Shown here: positions 42,708 through 52,641 of the stretch, piece by piece
Position numbering within the stretch: position 1 is the first letter of the stretch
Layout: every line of letters starts with the position of its first letter
Assembly (NCBI RefSeq): GCF_001238275.1
Contig: NZ_LGTB01000042.1
Span: forward strand, 34,793-98,792
Direction: 5' to 3'
From: Bradyrhizobium viridifuturi
GTDB taxonomy: Bacteria; Pseudomonadota; Alphaproteobacteria; Rhizobiales; Xanthobacteraceae
DNA: 64,000 nt
Notes under the pieces: model-generated
What the model was told of the DNA's origin: nothing
Database searches by the model: none
The model's input: only the letters and a program-made list of their open reading frames with translations
Program-made: the position numbers and the translations under genes

Positions 42708-45074
42708 TCAGGCGCTCGCGGCCTGATCGAACATGTCTTTGCGCACGATGGCGTGCACGCCCCAATTGCCGTCGGCAACTTGCGTGACGCCGAAATCGAC
42801 GCCGAGCGAGATCAGCGCCAGCGCCTCATCCTCGCTGAGGCGATAGCACTCCATCAGGAATTTGCGCGTCGCCCGGAATGCGTTGCGCAGGGCGAGATCG
42901 ACCGACGATCGCTGGTAGATTTCCGACTGCGCGTTGCGCCCGAGCTCGCGCAGATAATTGCCGTAGCTGAAGCCGTGCAGGATCCACGCCTCCGGTGTTT
43001 CCAGCAGCGGATGCACCAGTCCCTCGACATGCGGCTTGGTCGCCCTGCCGTTCTTGTGCACGATGAAGCGGAACTGGCCGGTGAGCGATAACTCCAGCGC
43101 GGTGCCGTTGACTTCGCCATCGCCCTGCGCGAAATGCGGATCGCCGATCGAGAACAGCGCGCCGGGCACGGCGACCGGCAGATAGAGCGTGGTGCCCTTG
43201 GTGGCGCGCCAATTGTCGACATTGCCGCCGAAATAGCCGGGCGGAATCGAATCGATGATGTCGGATTCGCGCGGCGCCACCGCCATGAAGCCGAAATGCA
43301 GCCGTGCCGGAATCCGCACCCCGGCGAGCACGCTGGGTCGCTTCTCGACCGTGGTGTGATCGACCGGGACGCCGGGATAGTCCATCGTCTCGTGACGCAC
43401 GCCGAATGGATCGGTCTGCGGTGTCCAGCGATAGGAATAGACCGCCTGCGCCCATTCGGCCTCCGCATCGGTCTCGAAGATCGTGATGGTCTCGCGCTTG
43501 GCCGGCGGATCGATCAGGTCATTGTACTGAAAGCCCCACCAGGCGGCGGCGTTGCTGCCGAACGACTTGCCGGCGAAGGCCGGATTGGCCGAGGGCCGCG
43601 GCCAGATATCGAGGATCTGGACCTCGAGCACGTCGCCCGGCTCGGCACCGCAGACATGGATCGGACCGGTGCAGATGTGCACGCCGAAGCCTTCGCCGGC
43701 GCCGCGGCCGAAGATCGAGCCGTCCATCGGGCCCGCGCCGCGCCGTTCGACCGACTTGCCCTCGGCCGTCCAGTGAAACACGCTCTCGGCGCCGGGATCG
43801 CCCTTGATCATCCGCTCGTAGTCATCGAAGGCGTGCTGGGTCAGCGTCTCGATCGTCACCAGCGCACCCGATTGCACGCTCATGACCGGCGGGATGGCGC
43901 GGCTGAGATAGCCCCAATGCGCGGTCTCCCTCGACACCTTGAGATGGTGATTTGACGCGCCCCGCCCTTCCGGCGCCTCCGCGGGCAGCGCGATCGGCAG
44001 CGCCGGCTCCGCCTGCGCAAGTGTCTCGCGCGTTGCCGGACCTGGCGCGAGCCGCAGCACCGTCGCGGTGCCGCGCGCCAGCCGCGGCCGACCGCGCGTA
44101 CGCTCGGCCTCGGCTTCACGCGGCACGGCCTTGCGGAAGTCGCGCGGCGAAGTGCCGTAGGTCGCGCTGAACATGCGGCTGAAATGCGCCTGATCGGTGA
44201 AGCCCCAGCGATAGCTGATTTCGGCGATGCGCTGGTCGGCGTAGTTAGGATCGATCAGGTCGTTGCAGCAGCGTTCCAGTCGCCGCTCGCGCACATAGGC
44301 CGAGAATGTGGTGCTCTGTCGCTCGAACAGCCGTTGCAAATAACGCTGCGACAATCCCTCCTGCCGCGCGATGTCGGCGATGGTCAGGTTGGCATTGCCA
44401 AGCTGGGCCTCGATCGCGGCATCGACCCGCCTCAAATGACCAGCCTGCACCTGCGTCATCGCCTCGGCATCGAGCCGCGTCTCGCCGAGCAGCGCGCCGG
44501 CGATGAGCTCGGTGACTGCAGCCTCGGCCGTGGCGAGATCGGCCTTGTCCAGGATCGCGAAATTGCCGCCCAGCGTCCGCATCACCGGGCGGACAGCCGC
44601 GGCGGCGATCGTCGCACCGAGCACCGCGGGCAGGCGCAGGCGATTGTGCCCGAGCCGGCCGAGCAGCCGCTCGCGTGGCAGTTCGAGCAGCAGGATCTCG
44701 AAATCCTCGCGCAGCGTCATGCGCCAGGGCAACTGCAGGTCGCACACCGAGACGTCGTTGTCGGCGAACTCGCAACTGCGTTGGCCGAACGCGATGCTGC
44801 CGCGACCATAGGCATGGAAGATGATGGCGACCCGTGCCGGCGTTCCCGGCGACGCCGCATGACCGTTGCAGACGATCTGCTGCTCGGTGGACCGCAGCAG
44901 CGCAAGCTGCGCGCCGCTGGTCGAGCGCTTTGTGGTCAACTCGCCGAACTGGAACTGGCCGGCCTCCGGCAATTCGCAATCGAGCTGCAATCCGGCCAGC
45001 GCCTCGCGCCAGACCTCCCGCCGGTTTTGCCGCGGGATCGCATCGACCGAAATCCGATAGGTCGTCGCGACCAT
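42708..45074 (-). CDS. AraC-family regulator fused to acetamidase/formamidase domain
   Basis: A single uninterrupted 788-residue frame. Residues 1 to about 225 form an AraC-binding-like domain (VCDLQLPWRMTLREDFEILLLELPRERL). Residues about 227-316 are a complete double-HTH AraC domain (LTIADIARQEGLSQRYLQRLFE, ISYRWGFTDQAHFSRMFSATYGTSPRDFRKA). A 55-residue Arg/Ala/Pro linker leads to a full FmdA/AmdA amidase domain (about 376-788; AHWGYLSRAIPPVM, GAGPMDGSIFGRGAGEGFGVHICTGP, IGDPHFAQGDGEVNGTAL, GVDFGVTQVADGNWGVHA). The enzyme domain may act as the effector sensor or may hydrolyse the inducer. Start: ATG at 45074 behind GGAGGGG; a TTG at 45107 is possible. Divergent from a secreted formamidase whose sequence resembles its own C-terminal domain. 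Confidence 0.9.
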   Translation of the reverse strand: MVATTYRISVDAIPRQNRREVWREALAGLQLDCELPEAGQFQFGELTTKRSTSGAQLALLRSTEQQIVCNGHAASPGTPARVAIIFHAYGRGSIAFGQRSCEFADNDVSVCDLQLPWRMTLREDFEILLLELPRERLLGRLGHNRLRLPAVLGATIAAAAVRPVMRTLGGNFAILDKADLATAEAAVTELIAGALLGETRLDAEAMTQVQAGHLRRVDAAIEAQLGNANLTIADIARQEGLSQRYLQRLFERQSTTFSAYVRERRLERCCNDLIDPNYADQRIAEISYRWGFTDQAHFSRMFSATYGTSPRDFRKAVPREAEAERTRGRPRLARGTATVLRLAPGPATRETLAQAEPALPIALPAEAPEGRGASNHHLKVSRETAHWGYLSRAIPPVMSVQSGALVTIETLTQHAFDDYERMIKGDPGAESVFHWTAEGKSVERRGAGPMDGSIFGRGAGEGFGVHICTGPIHVCGAEPGDVLEVQILDIWPRPSANPAFAGKSFGSNAAAWWGFQYNDLIDPPAKRETITIFETDAEAEWAQAVYSYRWTPQTDPFGVRHETMDYPGVPVDHTTVEKRPSVLAGVRIPARLHFGFMAVAPRESDIIDSIPPGYFGGNVDNWRATKGTTLYLPVAVPGALFSIGDPHFAQGDGEVNGTALELSLTGQFRFIVHKNGRATKPHVEGLVHPLLETPEAWILHGFSYGNYLRELGRNAQSEIYQRSSVDLALRNAFRATRKFLMECYRLSEDEALALISLGVDFGVTQVADGNWGVHAIVRKDMFDQAASA

Positions 45075-45137
45075 CACCCCTCCAGGCCGGAGCTCCGCAA
45101 CGTTCAAGTCTCACAGAGCCGTGAAGGCAGCGTGCAC

Positions 45138-45264
45138 CGATTGCAGGAAGGCGGCAAGCGTGTTGCGGCGGCACGGATTGCCCAGCCTGCGTGCAATCGA
45201 TGGAGACGCCGCTTTCGTGCAGCAGCGCAATCGGCCGCGAACGCAGCGCAACTTGATCGATTGC
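45138..45264. promoter_or_regulatory. candidate operator region with recurring CGATTGC/GCAATCG motifs
   Basis: In the 386-base divergent spacer the motif occurs as CGATTGC (45138), GGATTGC (45175), GCAATCG (45193), GCAATCG (45227) and CGATTGC (45258). The last two form an inverted pair extended to GCGCAATCG/CGATTGCGC. They could be binding sites for the AraC-amidase protein. No gene is seen in this spacer. Confidence 0.4.
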
Positions 45265-45460
45265 GCCCAAATTCTTGACCGTGGCGGCCATGTCGCGATG
45301 CGATGGCAGCGGCCGCAGATGCCTTGCACGCCTTTGCGCAGGCTTTCGCGCCGCGAAGACGACAAGCCCGCCTGCAAATTATTGGGCGCGCCCGGTCATG
45401 TCGGAGCGGCGCGGCACAATGCAGTCTCACGCGCACTTTCGACCCAAGGAGGAGCTCAGG

Positions 45461-46915
45461 ATGTGCGCAGGTGACGACAAGAACTGCCCGGACTTCGAAA
45501 TGCATCATCGCCAGTTCAAGGAGACGCTCGACCGGGAACGCCGCTCGTTCCTGCGCTCGAGCTTCGCGGCGGCAGGCGGCGCCGCGGCGATGACCGCCGG
45601 CGGCATCTCGCTGGTGACGCCGAAGATGGCGGCGGCCGCCGAGAAGCATCAGCCGGCGCAACGCGCCTATCACCATTTGCCGGCCAATGCCGACACCGTG
45701 CATTGGGGCTATTTCAGCAAGTCGCTGAAGCCGCGCGTCGAGATCAATTCCGGCGACTTCATCACGATCGAGGCGCTGACGCACCACGCCAATGACGATG
45801 CCGAGCGCATGGTGAAGGGCGATCCCGGGGTCGAGAGCGTTTATCTCTGGACCAAGGAGAAGAAGGGCGTGAACCGGCGCGGTGCCGGCCCGATGGATGC
45901 CTCGCTGTTCGGACGCGGTGCGGGCGAAGGCCTCGGCGTGCATATCTGCACCGGGCCGGTGTTCGTGCGCGGCGCGGAGGAAGGCGACGTGCTCGAGTTG
46001 CGCATCATCGACGTGGCGCCGCGGCCCTCCGCCAACCCGAAATATTCCGGCAAGGCCTTCGGCAGCAACGCTGCGGCATCGTGGGGCTTCCACTACAAGG
46101 ACCTGCTCACCGAGCCGAAGCCGCGCGAGGTCGTCACCATCTACGAGGTCGACGCCACCGGCGAGCGCAACTGGGCGCGCGCAGTCTACAACTTCACCTG
46201 GACACCGCAGACCGATCCGTTCGGCGTGGTGCACAAGACCATCGATTACCCCGGCGTGCCGGTCGATCACTCGACGGTCAAGGAGAACCACGGCATCCTG
46301 AAGAACGTGCGCATCCCGGTGCGTCCACATTTCGGCGTGATCGGGCTCGCGCCCAAGGAGGCCGAGTTCGTCGATTCGATCCCGCCGAGCTACACCGGCG
46401 GCAACATCGACAATTGGCGTATCGGCAAGGGCGCCACGATGTATTACCCGGTGGCGGTCGAGGGCGGACTGCTCTCGGTCGGCGATTCCCACGCCTCGCA
46501 GGGCGATTCCGAACTGTGCGGCACGGCGATCGAATGCTCGCTCAACGGCACCTTCCAGATCATCCTGCACAAGAAGGCCGATCTTGCCGGCACCGCGCTG
46601 GAAGCGCTCGACTATCCGATGCTGGAGACCCAGGACGAATGGCTGGTGCACGGCTTCAGCTACGCCAACTATCTCAGCGAGCTCGGCTCCAGCGCGCAGA
46701 CCGAGATCTACAAGAAGTCGTCGGTCGACCTCGCTCTGCGCGACGCATTCCGCAAGATGCGCAAATTCCTGATGACGACGAAGAAGCTGACCGAGGACGA
46801 GGCGATCTCGCTGATCTCGCTCGGCGTCGATTTCGGCGTCACCCAGGTGGTCGACGGCAATTGGGGCGTCCACGCGGTGATCCGCAAGGACATCTTCGCC
46901 GGCGGCGACAGCTGA
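45461..46915 (+). CDS. Tat-exported acetamidase/formamidase family protein
   Basis: 484 residues from an ATG with an AAGGAGGAG box. The N-terminus holds a twin-arginine signal (RERRSFLRSSF near residue 28, Ala/Gly-rich core, cleavage near AAAAEK), so the enzyme should fold in the cytoplasm and work in the periplasm. The FmdA domain follows (VHWGYFSKSLKPRVEINSGDFITIEALTHHANDDAERM, GAGPMDASLFGRGAGEGLGVHICTGP, GVDFGVTQVVDGNWGVHAVIRKDIF). It would hydrolyse formamide, acetamide or similar amides. The family motif read as QGDGE in the fused paralogue is QGDSE here. Probably controlled by the divergent AraC-amidase fusion. Confidence 0.92.
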   Translation: MCAGDDKNCPDFEMHHRQFKETLDRERRSFLRSSFAAAGGAAAMTAGGISLVTPKMAAAAEKHQPAQRAYHHLPANADTVHWGYFSKSLKPRVEINSGDFITIEALTHHANDDAERMVKGDPGVESVYLWTKEKKGVNRRGAGPMDASLFGRGAGEGLGVHICTGPVFVRGAEEGDVLELRIIDVAPRPSANPKYSGKAFGSNAAASWGFHYKDLLTEPKPREVVTIYEVDATGERNWARAVYNFTWTPQTDPFGVVHKTIDYPGVPVDHSTVKENHGILKNVRIPVRPHFGVIGLAPKEAEFVDSIPPSYTGGNIDNWRIGKGATMYYPVAVEGGLLSVGDSHASQGDSELCGTAIECSLNGTFQIILHKKADLAGTALEALDYPMLETQDEWLVHGFSYANYLSELGSSAQTEIYKKSSVDLALRDAFRKMRKFLMTTKKLTEDEAISLISLGVDFGVTQVVDGNWGVHAVIRKDIFAGGDS

Positions 46916-46958
46916 TGACGTGAAATCTGGAGCGCGGTGATCAGCCGATCATCGCGCT

Positions 46959-48649
46959 TCAGCCCGCGACGGGGACTGTCTTCTCCGCCGGCACGTTCCA
47001 CGGCCGGTCCGGCGAGGCGAGGCCGATCAGGCGGCCCTGGATGAAGTCGCAGCCCCATTCGCGCAGCATCACGGCGGCTTCCTCGTCCTGCACCCATTCG
47101 GCGACCGTCTTGATCTCAAGCCGGCGCGCGAGATCGATCAGCGTCTGCACGAAGGCGCGGTCGTCGGCCGAACGCACGATGTTCTGCACGAAGGCGCCGT
47201 CGATCTTGACGATGTCGACGCCGAGCTTGCGCAGGTTGCGGAACGAGGTGTAGCCGGCGCCGAAATCGTCGATCGCGATCCGGCTGCCGAAATTCTTCAG
47301 GCGGGTAACGAAGCCGCGGACGTCGTCGATGTCCTGGATCGCGACGGTCTCGGTGATCTCGACGATCAGCCGCTCGCCGACGCCGGGATGCGCGCGCATC
47401 AAGGATTCGATGGTGGCCCACCAGTCCGGATCCATCGTGGTGTCCGGCGAGATGTTGAGGCTGAGCTGCACGCCGGGCGCGGAAGCGAGCTCGGCGATCG
47501 CGAGCTCCAGCACGCGATGATCGACCAGCCGGATCAGGCCGAGCCGCTCGGCGACCGGCACGATGTCGGGCGCGAGCAGCGCGCGGCCGTCGTCCTGCTC
47601 CATGCGGACCAGGCACTCGTAAAATGACGGCTGCCGCGAGCGCGCATCGACCACCGGCTCGAAGCCGATTACGATGCGGCGCTCGTTCAGCGCGGTGACG
47701 ATCTCGTCGGTGACGCGGATGTTGACCCGGCGCTGCGCGTCGCGCTCGACATTCGGCTTCCACAGCGCGAACGAACCGGCGCGGCGGCTCTTGGCGGCAT
47801 CCAGGGTCTCCTGGGCGCGATTGACCGCCTCTTCCGCCGACTTGGCATGGCGCGGGATGGTGACGGCGCCGATCGATGCCGTCACCGACACCGGGCCGGA
47901 CTTGGTCGGCACCACCTCGTCGCGCACCGCGGCGAGGAAGCGCTCGGCCGCGACATTGGTGTCGTCGACGGTGCAGTTGCGCAGGATCAGGCCGAACTTG
48001 TTGCCGGAGAAGCGGCCGAGCATGTCGCCGCTGCGCAACCGGGCGCGAATCCGCTTCGCCACCTCGGCGATGACGGCGTCGGCGACGTCGAAGCCGAAGG
48101 CATCGTTGACGCGCGCAAGATGATCGATGCCGATCAGCATGAAGGCACAGGCGGTGCGGAAGCGCGCGCACTCCTCGATGCTCTCGGCGAGCGAGGCGAT
48201 CAGATGGGTGCGGTTGAGCTCGCCCGTCAGCGGATCGTGCCGCGACAGTTTCAGCAGCTGCTCGTCGCGGGCGTGGCGTTCATTGTTGACGCGGACGATG
48301 CCCTCTACGCGCGCCGGCCTGCCGTCGGGGCCGGCAAACCAGCAGCCGGTCTCCTCGATCCAGATCACCGGCGCGAGGTGACGGCCCGTACGCCATATTC
48401 GATCCGGTAAGGCACCGGCTCCTCGCCCCGCGCCGGTCCGGCCTGGCCGAGCGCGTCCACGCGAATGCTGCGCGACGGCTCGATCAGCCTGGCGAGCTCG
48501 GCGCCGCTGGCAAGCGCCGCGACCGGGATGTCCGGGAACACCGTTGCCACATTGTCGCTCCAGGCCATCGCGTCGCTCGCCAGGTCCCAAGCGAAGGTCG
48601 CTTGGCCGAGCGAGGCGAGGATGCTGGCAGCTGGCGGGACAGGGGGCAT
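46959..48649 (-). pseudogene. PAS-like/GGDEF/EAL cyclic-di-GMP protein, frameshifted near 48378-48388
   Basis: About 563 residues when one missing base is restored (from GVRAV in the first frame to LAPVIWIEETGCWFAGPDGRP in the second). The N-terminal 130 residues look PAS-like. The GGDEF domain (LSRHDPLTGELNRTHLIASL) has lost its active signature (SGNKF in place of GGDEF), so it is probably not a cyclase. The EAL domain retains ECLVRM (for EALLR), LSLNISPDTT, EITETVAI, DDFGAGYTSFRNLRKLGVDIVKIDGAFV and CDFIQGRLIG, consistent with phosphodiesterase activity. It is convergent with the formamidase gene. Confidence 0.82.
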
Positions 48650-48867
48650 CGAACGTGTCTCGATTTGGGACGCACCCGGTGATTCTGTACGCTCTCAAGA
48701 TAGTGGTTCCGGCGAATCCAACGCTAGGAGAAGTTGATAAATAATCTGGAAACCACGTTTTCGACTGCCGCGGAACGAACTGGGGATGGCGGGCAAGACC
48801 CTTGCCATGAGGGTGTTGCTGAGGGACGCAACGTCCCAAACTATGACGCTCCAACGGGTCGCAGGCG

Positions 48868-49152
48868 ATGTTCAATATCGATCAGTCAGAGGTCCTCGAC
48901 GGCGAGTTCACCGACACTGCCGCCGTGACCAGTACGGCGCTGGTGCCGCTGGCCGTGGCCACCCATTGGGCGCCCAAGATCCCGCTGCCGCACGGGGACC
49001 CTTCATTTCTGGCTCACCTGATCGCAACCGCCGCGCACGAACCGCAGACGCGCGGGCTGCGGCGTGGGTCACTGGCCGATGCGCAGACCGCCTACGGCCC
49101 GCATATCGACGAACGCCGCAGCGTGACGCGGCGCACCCGGCAGATCATCTAG
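48868..49152 (+). CDS. small hypothetical protein
   Basis: 94 residues: MFNIDQSEVLDGEFTDTAAV, then STALVPLAVATHWAPKIPLPHGDPSFLAHLIATAAHEPQTR, ending in an Arg-rich segment. No membrane span or known motif. The composition and GC3 pattern look coding, and I recall similar small proteins from Bradyrhizobium, but no function. The ribosome site is weak. Divergent from the EAL gene. Confidence 0.6.
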   Translation: MFNIDQSEVLDGEFTDTAAVTSTALVPLAVATHWAPKIPLPHGDPSFLAHLIATAAHEPQTRGLRRGSLADAQTAYGPHIDERRSVTRRTRQII

Positions 49153-49167
49153 CAATTCATCGCGCGA

Positions 49168-49638
49168 TCAGTGGGCCTTAACCGGCCGGCTGCCGTGGCT
49201 GTCCTGCGGCACGCCGCGGCGCAGCGACATGTGGGAATGGACGCCGAGCCAGCGCCCGTCGGCCTGACGCGCCAGAATAATCGTCGCCCGCCCCGGCCGG
49301 TCGAAGCGGCTGCCGTCCGCGTTGAAGCCGGTGCTGGTCCACGGCGTGATCACCGTGGCCATGCCGCCATCGCCGCTGATCAGCACCTCCGTGTGCGCGA
49401 GATCGAAGGCGAAATCCGCGGTGCGGGGCCAGACGTTATCCCACTGCATCTCGGTCCAGCGCGTGCGGCCGTGGATCAGTTCCTGATAGGTGCCGAACGA
49501 GATGATGTCGGAATGCCAGAACGGACGGGCGGCAGCATAGTCGACCGCCCTGACGCAGGCGGCGAACCGTTCGAGCCAATCGAAGATCGATTGCGTCGTC
49601 GTCTGATCGGCGATCGGAAGGGGCGCTTGTTCGCTCAT
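49168..49638 (-). CDS. SnoaL/DUF4440-like (NTF2-fold) protein
   Basis: 156 residues with the cone-shaped NTF2-like fold pattern: TTTQSIFDWLERFAACVRAVDYAAARPFWHSDIISFGTYQELIHGRTRWTEMQW, then ATVITPWTSTGFNADGSRFDRPGRATIILARQADGRWLGVHSHMS. This type includes ketosteroid-isomerase-like and DUF4440 proteins; no catalytic residue can be assigned. The ATG at 49638 fits the domain start. It lies 19 bases after the preceding membrane-protein gene on the same strand. Confidence 0.82.
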   Translation of the reverse strand: MSEQAPLPIADQTTTQSIFDWLERFAACVRAVDYAAARPFWHSDIISFGTYQELIHGRTRWTEMQWDNVWPRTADFAFDLAHTEVLISGDGGMATVITPWTSTGFNADGSRFDRPGRATIILARQADGRWLGVHSHMSLRRGVPQDSHGSRPVKAH

Positions 49639-49657
49639 GAGCTGCCCCGAAAACGCT

Positions 49658-50295
49658 CTAGCGCTGCGGCGCGTCCGACGGCGGCTGGCCACCCGGCTGC
49701 AAATCCGGCGAGGTGACGGTGGGCTTTGGCGCGGACTGATCGAGCAGCACGGATTCGGCAACCGACGTTGCCGAAGGAACGGGCGCGGCAGGCGGCGGCG
49801 CAGCGGGCGCCGGTGCTGCGACAGGCGCGGGCTCGACACGCGGCGCGGGCTGCGCGACAGGCGCAGGCTGCGGGGCCTCGGGTTGCGATTTGCTGACACT
49901 CGGTGCCGGCGCCGCAGCTGCGACCACCGCACGGCGGCGGGTACGCAGCGCAATGCCGGAAATGAAATCGACCAGCGCCAGCAGCGTCAGCAGGCAATAG
50001 GTCGAGTTGCCGAATTTCGGCCAGAGCACGAATTCAGCGGCCGCCGCGCCGAACACGATCAGCGACAGCAGATGGTCGGTGAGATATTTCGCGCCGGGGC
50101 GCGCGCCTTGATGACCTCGAGCAGCAACAGCAGCACGCCGGCGGCAAGCAGCATGTCACTGAGGGTGATCTGCCACTGCTCGCCCGACAGCAATGTCAGC
50201 CTGATCAGCGGGTCCGTGAAGGACACGCCGGGCATCAGGAAGGCGATGATGTTGTAGACCGCGAGCGGAACGAGCAGCAGCGGAAAACCGACCAT
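49658..50295 (-). pseudogene. membrane protein of unknown function, frameshifted near 50096-50104
   Basis: The first frame (from 50295) gives MVGFPLLLVPLAVYNIIAFL, a loop and SDMLLAAGVLLLLLEVIKA. One base is missing, and the next frame continues RPGAKYLTDHLLSLIVFGAAAAEFVLWPKFGNSTYCLLTLLALVDFISGIALRTRR. This yields four membrane helices and then an 80-residue Ala/Pro/Val-rich tail. Total about 212 residues. I do not recognise a function; similar proteins occur in Bradyrhizobium as far as I recall. A sequencing error is likely. Confidence 0.7.
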
Positions 50296-50427
50296 CGGGG
50301 CTTGCGCCTTATTCAGGGAGAACCAGCAATGCGGCGATGCTCATCGGCTTCGCCGCGGACGCGCCCGTCTTGACCGCACTCGTTGGCCGAATTCGGGCGC
50401 AGCGCCGCTTTGGTAAGAACATGAACC

Positions 50428-50466
50428 GATCGGAAAACGCTAGACGCATTTCCGGATCATGCTCCG
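50428..50466. repeat. dispersed repeat family E, short copy
   Basis: CGATCGGAAAACGCTAGACG then CATTTCCGGATCATGCTCCG shares TTTCCGGATCATGC with the elements at 40398 and 57126. Located downstream of rpmF. Confidence 0.5.
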
Positions 50467-50488
50467 CGGCGCGGCAGCCGAAGTCCGA

Positions 50489-50674
50489 TCAGGACTCTTT
50501 CTTGGCCTTCAGGACCTGGCGGCCCTTGTACATGCCGGTCTTCAGGTCGAGGTGGTGCGGACGGCGCAGTTCGCCGGAGTCCTTGTCCTCGACATAGGTC
50601 GGGGTCTTGATCGCATCGGCCGAACGGCGCATGCCACGGCGCGACGGCGAGGTTTTTCTTCTGGGAACGGCCAT
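50489..50674 (-). CDS. rpmF: 50S ribosomal protein L32
   Basis: 61 residues: MAVPRRKTSPSRRGMRRSAD, then IKTPTYVEDKDSGELRRPHHLDLKTGMYKGRQVL. The ATG at 50674 gives the invariant AVPRRKTSPSRR start of L32. It is a small, very basic protein of the large subunit. The alphaproteobacterial form lacks the zinc cysteines seen in some other L32 proteins. It is followed downstream by a family E repeat. Confidence 0.97.
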   Translation of the reverse strand: MAVPRRKTSPSRRGMRRSADAIKTPTYVEDKDSGELRRPHHLDLKTGMYKGRQVLKAKKES

Positions 50675-50832
50675 GACGGTGTCCTCTAGGGTGTTGCGGA
50701 GGCATCGTCCGAAATACGGACGTGGCTCAGCGCTTCGAAGCGCAAGCTGCGATGCCGGTAAGGCCGCGCTTATAGAGGAAGGCACTCGGTAAAGCTAGGG
50801 CTCGAGACAGCAAAATGCGCCCGAAATCGCGC

Positions 50833-51573
<741 letters not shown>

Positions 51574-51704
51574 CGTCAGACGTCTGTCGGATAATTCACG
51601 GTTTTTCCAGCACTTTTAAGGCGCGAATCCGTCGCAGGGTGGAATTGACGAAGCCGATCTCATCAACGATTGTCCGGCCGAAAATCGATCTGGAGCAATT
51701 CTTA

Positions 51705-52625
51705 ATGACGACCGGTACTGCAGAGTTTTCCAAGCGGCTGGACCAGACCGCGGAGGATACCGAAGCCCTGCTCGCCAAGCTGCTGTCCGACGCGACCGAG
51801 AGCGACGAAATCGTGCGCCCGAAGCGGCTGATCGAGGCGATGCGCTATTCGAGCCTCGGCGGCGGCAAGCGGCTGCGGCCGTTCCTCGCGGTCGAGAGCG
51901 CCGCGGTGTTCGGCATTCCGCGCGAATCCGCGCTGCTGGTCGGCGCCGCGCTGGAATGCATCCACTGCTACTCGCTGATCCATGACGATCTGCCGGCGAT
52001 GGACAATTCCGATCTGCGCCGCGGCCGCCCCACCCTGCACAAGGCCTATGACGACGCCACCGCGATCCTCGCCGGCGACGCGCTGCTGACGATCGCCTTC
52101 GACATCATCACCCGCGATGCGATCCACAGGGATGCCCAGGTCCGCCTGCTCCTGACCCGCGCGCTGGCGCGCGCCTCCGGCGTCGGCGGCATGGCCGGCG
52201 GCCAGATTCTCGACCTTGCCGGCGAAGGCCGCTTCGGCGACCGCGAGCCGGTCGACGTCGCGCGGCTGCAGCAGATGAAGACCGGCGCGCTGCTCCGCTT
52301 CGGCTGCATCGCCGGCGCGATCCTCGGCCAGGCTTCGCAGAAGGAATACCAGGCGCTCGACGATTACGGCAAAGCGCTCGGCGAGGCCTTCCAGATCGCC
52401 GACGATCTGCTCGACGTCGAGGGCGACGCTGCCGCACTCGGCAAGCCGGCCGGCGCGGACGCCGCGCTCGGCAAGACCACCTTCGTCACCCAGCTCGGCA
52501 TCGACGGCGCCAAGCAGCGCGTGCGCGACCTGCTGGCGCGGGCCGATGCCGCATTGTCGGTGTTCGGCGACCGCGGCGACGTGCTGCGCGCAGCCGCCCG
52601 CTTCGTCGCCGAGCGCAAGAACTAG
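51705..52625 (+). CDS. ispA: polyprenyl (farnesyl) diphosphate synthase
   Basis: 306-residue short-chain trans-prenyltransferase. The first Asp-rich motif is DDLPAMD at residues 94-100 followed by LRRGRPTLHK, and the second is DDLLDVEGD near residue 238. GGGKRLRPFL is the isopentenyl-diphosphate site. The residues before the first motif (CYSLIH) fit farnesyl/geranyl chain length. It makes FPP for ubiquinone, undecaprenyl-phosphate and hopanoids. The ATG at 51705 is preceded by a TGGAG box. Confidence 0.93.
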   Translation: MTTGTAEFSKRLDQTAEDTEALLAKLLSDATESDEIVRPKRLIEAMRYSSLGGGKRLRPFLAVESAAVFGIPRESALLVGAALECIHCYSLIHDDLPAMDNSDLRRGRPTLHKAYDDATAILAGDALLTIAFDIITRDAIHRDAQVRLLLTRALARASGVGGMAGGQILDLAGEGRFGDREPVDVARLQQMKTGALLRFGCIAGAILGQASQKEYQALDDYGKALGEAFQIADDLLDVEGDAAALGKPAGADAALGKTTFVTQLGIDGAKQRVRDLLARADAALSVFGDRGDVLRAAARFVAERKN

Positions 52626-52641
52626 CTGGAAATCGCCCGAA

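Noticed and set aside
42708..45074. The AraC-amidase fusion as a frameshift artefact like comF-nitrilase
   Set aside because: Both domains are in the same frame, each is complete, and the short linker has coding-like codon use with no out-of-frame reading of another gene; it stays flagged for re-sequencing because other indels occur in the window.
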